Source of the DNA: an uncultured Lachnospiraceae bacterium
Lineage (GTDB): Bacteria > Bacillota > Clostridia > Lachnospirales > Lachnospiraceae
DNA: 39,767 nt
Direction: 5' to 3'
NCBI GenBank assembly: GCA_947178145.1
Contig: CAMWXE010000049.1
Coordinates: 1 to 39,767 of the forward strand
In this document: positions 8,841 to 15,393 of the stretch, one piece after another
Layout of the letters: each line of letters starts with the position of its first letter
Numbering within the stretch: the first letter of the stretch is position 1
Position numbers and translations under genes: made by a program
Notes under the pieces: generated by a model
What the model was told of the DNA's origin: nothing
Database searches by the model: none
What the model saw: only the letters and a program-made list of their open reading frames with translations

Positions 8841-9176
8841 ATTTATTTCCTCTCTGTTAAAAAAACAAAGTTTCCCACTCCGGTGCGATGCCATAGTCCA
8901 TACTGTATGCCCCTTGCACCGATACCATATAGAGACCTGCTATCTTAGGAAATGATTTTTACATCTTTCCATACGACACATCACACCAAACCCTTTTGAC
9001 AAAAGCTCTATGATATTTATGTCCCTTTTCGCAATCGGAAAATTCATTTTGTCTGATGCATATTGATATATTTTCCATCCATTGCGACATCAAAAGGCTG
9101 TCCGCCTTGTTATACTTATGTATATCCCACTCTGTCACTCCCCTGCTCTTAGATACTTCGCTTCTTCCTATTTCTT
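8841..9176 (-). other. Long 5' leader of the cas operon (about 330 nt)
   Basis: Stretch between the predicted transcription start near 9170 and the fused cas3 start. Apart from the possible small frame at 8959-9090 I see no gene. There is a short hairpin AAGGC / GCCTT near 9092-9106 on the minus strand. Such a long leader in front of cas3 leaves room for additional control, but I cannot assign one. Confidence 0.5.
8959..9090 (-). CDS. Possible 43-aa leader ORF of the cas operon
   Basis: Open frame of 43 codons from ATG at 9090 (MSQWMENISICIRQNEFSD...) to TAA. The frame stays open further upstream past a GTG at 9138, to just after the predicted transcription start. Ribosome sites are poor: AAGGCGG lies 11 bases before the ATG. 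I recognise no family. It could be a relic of a former gene, a leader peptide, or chance. It is transcribed only if the promoter at 9177-9205 is used. Confidence 0.25.
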   Translation of the reverse strand: MSQWMENISICIRQNEFSDCEKGHKYHRAFVKRVWCDVSYGKM

Positions 9177-9205
9177 ATAGTAGCAAAGCAATAATATATT
9201 GTCAA
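9177..9205 (-). promoter_or_regulatory. Predicted sigma-A promoter of the cas operon
   Basis: On the minus strand a perfect -35 TTGACA (9200-9205) is followed by a 17-base spacer and TACTAT (9177-9182) as -10. The DNA just upstream of the -35 is A/T-rich, like an UP element. It points at the cas genes. The crRNA-like RNA's target site starts ten bases upstream of this -35. Confidence 0.75.
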
Positions 9206-9214
9206 CAAATATAT

Positions 9215-9235
9215 TTCGATGTTATATAAAAGTAA
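9215..9235 (+). promoter_or_regulatory. PAM plus partial protospacer matching the crRNA-like RNA
   Basis: TTC at 9215-9217, the known type I-C PAM, is followed at 9218-9235 by a sequence equal to the guide of the RNA at 9472-9489 in 17 of 18 bases. The first 11 bases match fully, position 12 differs (A for C), and positions 13-18 match. Beyond 18 there is no further match. Relative to the predicted cas transcription start it spans about -45 to -65, covering the UP-element region and abutting the -35. Cascade bound here would hinder RNA polymerase. Confidence 0.85.
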
Positions 9236-9323
9236 AACCATAAACACTTCTCTGGACTAAAACGAATTCGCCAATAAAAGACACCTGCGTCAATCGCACG
9301 CTCAACGGTAAATATATTTATTC

Positions 9324-9352
9324 TTGACGGATAAAAATTATATATTTACAAT
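9324..9352 (+). promoter_or_regulatory. Predicted promoter for the crRNA-like RNA (distal)
   Basis: TTGACG (9324-9329), 17 bases, TACAAT (9347-9352): five of six consensus bases in both boxes with the ideal spacing, reading toward the crRNA-like RNA. A transcript from here would be about 160 nt to the terminator and would include a 7-bp hairpin AAGCAAT / ATTGCTT at 9377-9394. Confidence 0.6.
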
Positions 9353-9403
9353 AGAATAAAATGTCAGACCATTAATAAGCAATCGTTATTGCTTTACAAA
9401 TTG

Positions 9404-9432
9404 TTAACAAGTAACCTGCGGCAAGCTATTAT
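9404..9432 (+). promoter_or_regulatory. Predicted promoter for the crRNA-like RNA (proximal)
   Basis: TTAACA (9404-9409), 17 bases, TATTAT (9427-9432), both five of six to consensus. Transcription from about 9438 would give an RNA of roughly 83 nt that begins with a small hairpin, GTTA / TAAC, directly ahead of the repeat-like handle. Which of the two promoters is used cannot be told from sequence. Confidence 0.55.
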
Positions 9433-9437
9433 CATAA

Positions 9438-9522
9438 GTTATTTCTTAACATGATGTCTGTGGATTGAAATGATGTTATATACAAGTAAGGAGTTGTTTC
9501 ATAAAACAACTCCTTTTCTTTT
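9438..9522 (+). ncRNA. crRNA-like Cas-regulating RNA (CreR type) aimed at the cas promoter
   Basis: Reading rightward, away from the cas genes: handle TGTGGATTGAAAT (9459-9471), identical to the 3' 13 bases of the local CRISPR repeat; guide GATGTTATATACAAGTAA (9472-9489); then a 10-bp perfect hairpin (9490-9513) and TTTTCTTTT (9514-9522). The upstream part is not repeat-like in sequence but has a weak hairpin (GTTA / TAAC, widened by ATCAT / ATGAT). The guide matches the TTC-flanked site at 9218-9235 except at position 12, which Cascade leaves unpaired. Known Cas-regulating RNAs of type I systems use exactly this design: a short guide that allows binding but not cleavage, so that Cascade represses its own promoter. 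The role here is inferred; the sequence match is direct. Confidence 0.85.
9488..9522 (+). terminator. Intrinsic terminator of the crRNA-like RNA
   Basis: GGAGTTGTTT, loop CATA, AAACAACTCC, then TTTTCTTTT. The stem is perfect and can gain two A-U pairs at its base. The T-run exists only on the plus strand, so it ends rightward transcription and not the leftward gene at 9639. It begins directly after the guide, so it also sets the guide length at 18 nt. Confidence 0.9.
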
Positions 9523-9638
9523 CGCTATCACATTAGACACTCAACAATGAAATCTTGCGCAAAATAGCAAAATTTTAGCTCTGGCTTGTCTTTGTTAGAA
9601 ATTGTAGGAGAATATTCATTTGTGCATACATATCAGGT

Positions 9639-11249
9639 TCACTCCAAAACCTCCACCGCACAACAATGCTCCTTTGTCGCTCTGCCATAACTGATGCCAA
9701 CCGCCAGAACCCGGCCAGTATACTTTGGACTTTCACCCATTTTTCCCTTAAAACGCAACGCATATCCCTTTTCCTTAATCTGTGCAATCGCCTCCCTGGG
9801 TGTGCTGTCTGCCTTCAGTTCAAGAATAATGCAGTCGCCATTTTTCCGCTCAGGATAAAATATAAAGTCCACAAACCCCTTTCCAGCTTTATCTTCTCTC
9901 TCAACCCGATATTGATTGCGGGCAGAAAGGTAACACAAATTCACCACGGCTGACAATTCAGTTTCACTGTTATAAGACAAAATCGGCGATTCCGTATTGT
10001 GGGCAAACTGGAGAATCTCTTCCATCGTCTTCGTGTCGCCAGCCATTGTCGCCTGCAGCATCTGCTCTGATTTCCTGGCAAGATTATACACATATCCCAA
10101 GGAGTCCTTAGACAAGAGCAGCTCATTAAATTTATCCATCAGTTCCTTATTTGGAATCGATACCGCGCCATCTTCATACGTCAGGAGACCGTATACCACC
10201 ATCGCCGAATAAATCTGCTCCCTGGAATTTACTTCCATGGAAACAGCTGCAAAATGCCCTATGGAAGCCGTAACCCGTTCTCCTGACACCATGAGAACCA
10301 GATCGTCCCTTACCGCTTCAACATTGTTCCTGATGTAGTAAAATAACTCGTCGTACGGTCCAGAGCTGGTCCAATAATTTCTAAGCTGATTATCCGTCAG
10401 CGCCAGAACAATGGAGCGCGGATTATAGAGACGGCTGCCTGCAGCTGTGTAATATCCATCATACCAGATGCGAAGCTCCTCACGGCTGAACTTTGGTGAA
10501 TCTGCTTCGTTCTGGTAAATTTCATAAAGCTGGTCGACCTCCGCATCCGAAAAGCCAAAATATTCGCTGAATTTTTCCGATGTAATCATGTCATATTCCA
10601 CAAACATATTTAATTCCGAACCACTGGAATATTTTGCAATGGGAAGAACGCCCGTCATATATACGAACTCTGCATAAGGCTGATCTTTGAGTAAGTTTTT
10701 TAAAAATAACAGATACTCCTGTTGATTCCCCCCGGAAATAAAAGGCATGTGAAAGACTGCGTCCCACTCGTCCAATACAAACAAAAATTTCCCTTCCGTC
10801 CGTTCATAAATTTTCTGTAAGACATCCCATACCGCTTCTGTCCTGCTGATGCCCAAATCAGGATAAGCGGCCATTAAATCCTCCATAATTCCATCCTGAA
10901 TACGGGCTGCATATCTTTCATAGTCCCTGCAGTCTTTCGGCATCTTGCTGAGGTCAATATATATCACTTCATGCTGATGCAGATGTGCTTTATAATCGTT
11001 CTCCCTGGATATTGCCAGCTTCTCAAATATCCCATCCCTCTCATCCGCTTTCCCGAAAAACGCTCCCACCATATTTGCCATGACCGTTTTCCCAAAACGA
11101 CGGGGTCTTGTAATGCAGCAATAACGGTTTCTCTTGCCAAAATATGGTATCAATTCCTTTATAAGCAACGTTTTGTCAACAAAATAAGTATCCCGCAGCA
11201 CTTCCTTATAGCCCTCATATGGCACGCTGCTGTTTAAAAACATTCCCAT
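9639..11249 (-). CDS. AAA-ATPase-like protein with C-terminal PD-(D/E)XK nuclease domain (DUF1703 type)
   Basis: 536 aa; ATG at 11249 chosen for GGAGGAG six bases ahead. The N-terminal AAA-ATPase-like domain has the family's unusual P-loop TRPRRFGKT (residues 47-55) and Walker B KFLFVLDEWD. The C-terminal part holds a PD-(D/E)XK core, FVDFIFYPERKNGDCIILELKA, with D and E-x-K in place. Proteins of this kind are very common and multi-copy in gut Clostridia and Bacteroidetes, and their function is not settled. The gene stands alone, ending about 115 bases from the crRNA-like RNA's terminator, and I see no link to the cas genes beyond position. Confidence 0.9.
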   Translation of the reverse strand: MGMFLNSSVPYEGYKEVLRDTYFVDKTLLIKELIPYFGKRNRYCCITRPRRFGKTVMANMVGAFFGKADERDGIFEKLAISRENDYKAHLHQHEVIYIDLSKMPKDCRDYERYAARIQDGIMEDLMAAYPDLGISRTEAVWDVLQKIYERTEGKFLFVLDEWDAVFHMPFISGGNQQEYLLFLKNLLKDQPYAEFVYMTGVLPIAKYSSGSELNMFVEYDMITSEKFSEYFGFSDAEVDQLYEIYQNEADSPKFSREELRIWYDGYYTAAGSRLYNPRSIVLALTDNQLRNYWTSSGPYDELFYYIRNNVEAVRDDLVLMVSGERVTASIGHFAAVSMEVNSREQIYSAMVVYGLLTYEDGAVSIPNKELMDKFNELLLSKDSLGYVYNLARKSEQMLQATMAGDTKTMEEILQFAHNTESPILSYNSETELSAVVNLCYLSARNQYRVEREDKAGKGFVDFIFYPERKNGDCIILELKADSTPREAIAQIKEKGYALRFKGKMGESPKYTGRVLAVGISYGRATKEHCCAVEVLE

Positions 11250-11351
11250 TGCCTGCTCCTCCTTTCCTTCTATTCTAACAGATGCGATAAAGAATGCAAG
11301 CAATTGAACATTATCCAAATCTCCGCTATTTATACGCAGTCCGTCTGCAAT

Positions 11352-12290
11352 CTATTTGCGAATCCCTTCCAGCACCTCCGCCGGTATCTCAAACTCTACC
11401 GTCCCCATATACATCGGCGCCACATCGCCCTCGTTGAATCCGATGACCACGTTGTCTTTTTCATTCAGGTAGAAAGAAGTCTCGTCTGTAATCGCCTTGA
11501 AATTCCACTCCTCAATCTCATCGTTTAACCAATAATACACATTCTCATCGGCGTTCATCTGCTCCTGCATCTGGTGTTTGATGTTCTCGCTAATCGGTGT
11601 GATATAATCCGCCCCTTCCTGGAAAATATCCTTTAACTGCAGTCTCTCTCCCGTATTTAAGTCAATTGTATAATAATAGTTCCACTGATACCCGCTGCCT
11701 GCGCCCTGGTAGCAGATCAGTTTCAGGGTGAAATAATCGGGCGTTGTCGTGAGCACCTCGCTTGTCACCACAACATCCTGGTACCCCATCTCCTCGTCCA
11801 GATTCCTCTCAAATTCTGCAATTAAATTGTCCGTGATTGCCTGGATTTCCGCGTTAATTTCCGCCGTTGTGCGGTCTATATTTTCCTGTAATGCGCTGTC
11901 CTTAGGCTGCTCCCCGGGCTTAATCTCAGGAACTTCAATATCTGCCATATTACGCTCGCCCTCATACTCATAATTGCGGAACGTGACCACCTTCACAAGC
12001 TGGCCAAGAATCGGTATCTGCTCCATCGCATGCGCGACTGTGCCCGATGTATTGGGCAGTATGACAAAGATTCCAACCGCCGCAACAGCTGCTGCGGCTG
12101 CAAGTTTTATCATGCTTCTGGTCTGTTTTTCTCTGTTCTGATTCATGTTCTTTGCCTCCCTTATTTTTTGATGCAGTTGTTCCACCTGCTCTTCTGTCAT
12201 TTGCTGTTTCTCATACGCAGAGCGCAATGCCTGCAGTTCCTTCTCCAACGGAGCACTCTGCTTTTCTGTGTGATACATCTTATTTGCCAT
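11352..12290 (-). CDS. rsiV: RsiV-like membrane anti-sigma factor (DUF3298 C-terminus)
   Basis: 312 aa; ATG at 12290 with GGGAGG seven bases ahead. A charged cytoplasmic N-terminus of about 70 residues is followed by one membrane segment (residues about 71-88) and an outer domain ending in a DUF3298-like region (TSFYLNEKDNVVIGFNEGDVAP...). In the family, RsiV holds an ECF sigma factor at the membrane, binds lysozyme outside, and is cut by signal peptidase and a site-2 protease to free the sigma factor. It lies directly downstream of the sigma gene, separated by 56 bases. Lysozyme sensing here is inferred from the family. Confidence 0.85.
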   Translation of the reverse strand: MANKMYHTEKQSAPLEKELQALRSAYEKQQMTEEQVEQLHQKIREAKNMNQNREKQTRSMIKLAAAAAVAAVGIFVILPNTSGTVAHAMEQIPILGQLVKVVTFRNYEYEGERNMADIEVPEIKPGEQPKDSALQENIDRTTAEINAEIQAITDNLIAEFERNLDEEMGYQDVVVTSEVLTTTPDYFTLKLICYQGAGSGYQWNYYYTIDLNTGERLQLKDIFQEGADYITPISENIKHQMQEQMNADENVYYWLNDEIEEWNFKAITDETSFYLNEKDNVVIGFNEGDVAPMYMGTVEFEIPAEVLEGIRK

Positions 12291-12346
12291 GATCCATCCT
12301 CCCTGCTGCCCGACAGCCCGCAAATTGGGCGCCGGCACTGAATTCC

Positions 12347-12871
12347 CTACACATCGTCTCCAAGAACACTGCGGAGCTTCTTCATACTGCGGTACAGCCT
12401 GCTCTTGACCGTACTGACGTTTTCCTCCAGAATATCCGCAATCTCCTCCAGCTTCCTGTCCTCAAAAAAACGCAGTATCACGACAGCCTTATCCTGTTCC
12501 GGCAGGGAATCAAGCGCCCTCCCAAGGTCGATTCTGTCACAGTTGTCTTCCGTGTAGGACAATTCCATCCCCGTTCTGCTCTGCAGCGCTTCATAGGAAT
12601 CATTCCGCGGTTGTTTCAGATGCCGGAAGCACTCATTGAGCATAATGCGGTACACCCATGTGTCGGCATACGCGGGATTTTTTAGTGTTTCGCTTCCCCG
12701 CAAAGCCTTGTACACTCCATTCTGCACGATGTCAAAGGCATCTGTCTCGCTGTGCACATAACTGTACGCAAGACGATAATACTGATTGTACTTTTCCAGG
12801 ATAATCTGTTCTATCAAGTCCTTTTTAATATCTTTATTCTTCTCTCCCTTTTTATAGGAAAAAATATGCAC
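12347..12871 (-). CDS. sigV: ECF sigma factor, SigV-like
   Basis: 174 aa with region 2 (YYRLAYSYVHSETDAFDIVQ, then TWVYRIMLNECFRHLK) and region 4 helix-turn-helix (LDSLPEQDKAVVILRFFEDRKLEEIADIL...STVKSRLYRSMKKLR). GTG start at 12871 with GGAGG seven bases ahead. Paired with the RsiV-like anti-sigma factor downstream. An ECF-type promoter in front of it suggests positive self-regulation. Exact orthology with SigV is likely because of the RsiV partner but not proven. Confidence 0.92.
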   Translation of the reverse strand: MHIFSYKKGEKNKDIKKDLIEQIILEKYNQYYRLAYSYVHSETDAFDIVQNGVYKALRGSETLKNPAYADTWVYRIMLNECFRHLKQPRNDSYEALQSRTGMELSYTEDNCDRIDLGRALDSLPEQDKAVVILRFFEDRKLEEIADILEENVSTVKSRLYRSMKKLRSVLGDDV

Positions 12872-12902
12872 TTTTTCACCTCCTCAACGCTTTATAAAAC
12901 AT

Positions 12903-12931
12903 TAGACATTTCATCTGTTAAAATAGTTTCA
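12903..12931 (-). promoter_or_regulatory. ECF-type autoregulatory promoter of the sigV-rsiV operon
   Basis: On the minus strand TGAAAC (12926-12931) is followed by 17 bases and TGTCTA (12903-12908). This matches the TGAAAC ... CGTCTA pattern of SigV-class ECF promoters of Firmicutes except for one base, and lies 31 bases before the GTG start. It implies the sigma factor drives its own operon. Confidence 0.75.
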
Positions 12932-13240
12932 CCAAATTATATAATTTTAGAAAATGACAAGTCGCAACCTGAGTTTATCATAATACACTCCACAAAGTAC
13001 CAAAACAATTATCCGGCAGCCAGTATCTTCCAGATATACGTCTTCCGCCAGAAAAAAGTCCGGTCGAGCAGATATCCCCCTACGAGGCATACCTCTAACA
13101 CTGTACCCTTGCCGGGCGCGCTTACTGTTCACCTTTCCTCCTGGATACTTGCACAGTTCCATTGATTGGCTTGAATAATTCCTACATTTTATTGTGGGAA
13201 CTTTGCTTTCATTCGGCTAACCGTATATAAATAATATGCC
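12932..13240. other. Gene-free stretch left of the relic region
   Basis: No frame here has a good ribosome site or a recognisable product. The codon pattern is poor on both strands. It joins the sigV promoter to a zone of gene remnants and is probably decayed sequence. Confidence 0.5.
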
Positions 13241-13330
13241 AACGCTCCCGATATTGAGGTGTACTTAAATCCAGACCCACAGAGCGCACAATATGAGGTA
13301 TGGATACCCGTAGCAAAGAAAAAGGCATAA
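13241..13330 (+). pseudogene. Remnant of a GyrI-like / AraC effector-binding domain protein (C-terminus only)
   Basis: The frame reads APDIEVYLNPDPQSAQYEV then WIPVAKKKA and a stop. The pattern 'EVY...P...YEVWIPV' is the typical last strand pair of GyrI-like small-molecule-binding domains. No N-terminal part is present upstream in any frame, so only about 30 codons of a lost gene remain. Confidence 0.6.
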
Positions 13331-13445
13331 CGGAGGGATTTATGGACGAGAACTTAATATGTTTATGGAAACGGTTGATGAGCGTTTCCGCAGCTTTGTA
13401 AGCCAAATCAATGAGTATCTGACAGCGAACGGTTCAAAGTTGCTC

Positions 13446-13497
13446 TTGACTTATGTGTCTAACAGTGTTAGACTCTAGTTGTCTAATATTATTAGAC
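13446..13497 (+). promoter_or_regulatory. Twin palindromic operator over a promoter
   Basis: Two 17-bp perfect palindromes stand 24 bp apart centre to centre: GTCTAACAGTGTTAGAC (13457-13473) and GTCTAATATTATTAGAC (13481-13497). The arms share GTCTAA / TTAGAC. TTGACT at 13446-13451 with TAGACT 17 bases on forms a promoter that the first palindrome overlaps. This is the layout of a repressed promoter of the TetR or MarR type. No intact regulator of these families is in the window. Confidence 0.75.
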
Positions 13498-13538
13498 ACG
13501 CTTGCGTACCAACAAACATTTTTCAAAGGGGAATTTCC

Positions 13539-13821
13539 GTGAATTGCACAGAAGCATACAAGGAACATATGGCAAAGGGAAATCATCTACCTTTCCTTTT
13601 TCGGGCGTTACACACAGCAGGAAATCGGAAAACGATACGGACGCTGCCGGAGTATGGCATGGCATCACATACACAGTACCTTACAAATGCTGCATGAAGA
13701 AATGGAGGTGAGATTTGTCGGAAAAATAGTCATGCTGATATTCAACGACACAGAAGAAAAAGCATTTGAGAAAGCCATGGCCGCACTTGGATCCATTAAC
13801 AGCTCCTTAGAGATAATTTAG
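13539..13821 (+). pseudogene. Frameshifted small gene with sigma-70 region 4-like helix-turn-helix
   Basis: GTG at 13539 has GGGG eight bases ahead and sits just downstream of the twin operator. The first frame carries MNCTEAYKEHMAKG and then loses sense. The frame one base on stays open from about 13543 to the TAG at 13819-13821 and carries REIIYLSFFGRYTQQEIGKR, which resembles the region 4 helix-turn-helix of small sigma-like proteins. Best read as a decayed gene whose start and body are out of register. The last 35 codons have no recognisable match. Confidence 0.5.
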
Positions 13822-13873
13822 AGATTCTTCTGTTATAATCAGAATAAATTCTAATGATATGGAGGATGTAACT

Positions 13874-14305
13874 ATGAAGAATTTATTGAAAAAAACAATG
13901 CTGTTGGCAGGTATCGTATGCACGTTGTCTATCGCAGTGAGCGGATGCGGAAGCAGCCGGGAAACATCTGCAGAGGCCAGCGCTTCACAGGAGGCCGGAA
14001 GCGAAGTCAGTGTAAGCGGAGATATCTTGAAGATTGGTGAGATGCAGTTTCGAATGAAAGCCGATAACAAAGTAGTAAGGGAAGACGGAACCATTGAAAG
14101 CAAGGGAAGCGGGCATAAAGTGACTGTTCTGTATGATGAGGAGACGACATTTTATATAAGGACGATTTATGGCGATGGCAGCAGCTACGAAGACACCGAT
14201 GCGACCGCAGAGGATATGGCTGAGGATATGCGGGTGGAGATTACAGGATACTATGAGGGAAAAGAGCTCCATGCAGTACAGGTGCAGTTGATGAAATTTG
14301 AATAA
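13874..14305 (+). CDS. Small lipoprotein of unknown function
   Basis: 143 aa. ATG at 13874 chosen for GGAGG eight bases ahead. A signal peptide with lipobox VSGC at about residue 23 puts it on the outer face of the membrane. Then comes a Ser/Ala/Glu-rich linker and a compact C-terminal part with beta-strand pattern (KVTVLYDEETTFYIRTIYGD ... RVEITGYYEGKELHAVQVQL), which resembles an OB-like or DUF5666-type fold. It shares this layout with the next gene and the two probably form a pair. Confidence 0.8.
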   Translation: MKNLLKKTMLLAGIVCTLSIAVSGCGSSRETSAEASASQEAGSEVSVSGDILKIGEMQFRMKADNKVVREDGTIESKGSGHKVTVLYDEETTFYIRTIYGDGSSYEDTDATAEDMAEDMRVEITGYYEGKELHAVQVQLMKFE

Positions 14306-14342
14306 TGTGAATACAACTATTAAGTAGAAATGGAGATTTATT

Positions 14343-14858
14343 ATGAAAAAGAAATATATATCCGTATTGATGTTAGTTCTGGTTACGGGCATGACAGCCT
14401 GTTCTTCTGTTCGGCAAGAAGATACAACGGCAGTAGAAACCTATGCCGAACCAAAATCCACAGGCACAGAAGTTTCAGATACAGACACACCAGATGCAAA
14501 ACCATCAGATGCAGAAGCACCCAATGCAGAAGCATCAGATACAAAAACACCGGATGCAGAAGCACCAGATACAGAAGCACCAGATACAAAAGTTATGAAT
14601 GACAGAAAAGAAGATACAACGCCTGAAGACACTGCAGCGGGAGAGCCCATTACAGGAATTGTAGAAAAGTATGCCGAAAACATAATCGTAATCAAAGACG
14701 AATGTGACGGAATTACCTATTATTTTTCAACAGAAGGCGCGCAGGTAGCAGAGGGGACTGTCCCCATTGCGGTTGGCGATGAGGTAGAGATTACTTATCA
14801 GGGACTGCTTGGCGATGAAGCACATCCGGGGACGGCTGTAAAAATTGTGGCCAGATAG
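14343..14858 (+). CDS. Lipoprotein with acidic pentapeptide repeats
   Basis: 171 aa; GGAG before the ATG. Signal peptide with lipobox MTAC near residue 20. Residues about 48-83 form a low-complexity spacer of roughly seven five-residue units (PDAEA, SDTKT, PDTEA), encoded by a 15-bp tandem repeat. The C-terminal domain (PITGIVEKYAENIIVIKDEC...GDEVEITYQGLL) is a small beta-barrel-like module similar in plan to that of the preceding lipoprotein. The spacer probably holds the domain away from the membrane. Function unknown. Confidence 0.8.
   Translation: MKKKYISVLMLVLVTGMTACSSVRQEDTTAVETYAEPKSTGTEVSDTDTPDAKPSDAEAPNAEASDTKTPDAEAPDTEAPDTKVMNDRKEDTTPEDTAAGEPITGIVEKYAENIIVIKDECDGITYYFSTEGAQVAEGTVPIAVGDEVEITYQGLLGDEAHPGTAVKIVAR
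14486..14591 (+). repeat. 15-bp tandem repeat inside the lipoprotein gene
   Basis: About seven imperfect units of the form CCAGATGCAGAAGCA (variants with ACA or AAA codons), all in frame. Repeat number could vary between strains by slippage, changing linker length without a frameshift. Confidence 0.8.
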
Positions 14859-14865
14859 TCGCCCT

Positions 14866-15212
14866 CTACTCAATCCCCACGACATAGAACTCGTCCATCG
14901 CGCACCGCCCGCCTGTGTACACCAACAGGAGAAACTCGCTGTAGCAGCCCATTCCAGCCTCCCGCAGTATCATTCCGATATTCTGGCGGTCGGGAGGCAC
15001 AATCCGCTCTTTTACAAAACGCCGCGCCCATTTATCCTCGATTTCCCGGATCCCCTTTCGCGCAAGAATCCCAAGAATCGCCGGTAAATCGTCCGGATTG
15101 ACGGACGCAGGAATCGAGACATGATATGCATCCTGATCTTCATCGTAGAAAGACATTCATACCCGTTTGTTGTGGAGACAACAATGTCGTCCTTAATCAA
15201 AACTTTTCTCAA
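14866..15212 (-). pseudogene. Hypothetical protein split by a one-base frameshift
   Basis: A TTG at 15212 with GAAGGG six bases ahead starts RKVLIKDDIVVSTTNGYECL, which then runs out of sense. The frame from 15156 onward (FYDEDQDAYHVSIPASVNPD ... EFYVVGIE) continues to the stop at 14866. Adding one T to the run CTTTC at about 15150 joins both parts into one protein of about 115 aa. The 96-aa frame alone has no ribosome site. I do not recognise the family. The shift may be a real mutation or a homopolymer sequencing error. Confidence 0.65.
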
Positions 15213-15283
15213 TATTATCCCTTCTTTCCCGAATCATTTTTCCGACACAGTCCCAATATTGGTGCGAGAATTGAATTTTCCTC

Positions 15284-15332
15284 TTGACATACAATGTCTA
15301 CCGTTGTAAACTATATTTGTCTACATGAGTAG
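15284..15332 (+). promoter_or_regulatory. Promoter and BlaI-type operators of blaI-blaR1
   Basis: TTGACA (15284-15289), 17 bases, TAAACT (15307-15312). Two dyads overlap or follow it: TACAATGTCTACCGTTGTA (15290-15308) and CTACATGAGTAG (15321-15332). Both carry the TACA / TGTA or CTAC / GTAG half-sites of BlaI/MecI repressors, so the pair very likely represses itself. Confidence 0.75.
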
Positions 15333-15393
15333 TCACGCGTGAGACGTCTTAACAAAGCACCTGACCATTGCGTTTACAGATTGGAGGATTCCT

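Noticed and set aside
8841..8894. Longer N-terminus of the YhcG-Cas3 fusion starting at 8894
   Set aside because: No ribosome site precedes that ATG, while the ATG at 8840 has GAGG at eight bases and gives the normal YhcG start.
9459..9471. Repeat-like sequence read as a decayed CRISPR array or a second array
   Set aside because: There is only one copy, only the 3' half of the repeat is kept, it points away from the cas genes, and the following 18 bases match the cas promoter region next to a PAM and end at a terminator. A regulating RNA explains all of this; a dead array does not.
9639..11249. AAA/PD-(D/E)XK protein as a part of the CRISPR system
   Set aside because: It has its own ribosome site and is separated by the RNA gene and terminator, and such proteins are scattered through these genomes without link to CRISPR.
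13343..13476. Small frames between the GyrI remnant and the twin operator
   Set aside because: A frame METVDERFRSFVSQINEYL is open for about 38 codons and protein-like, but has no ribosome site and runs through the operator; I could not assign it and treat it as part of the decayed zone.
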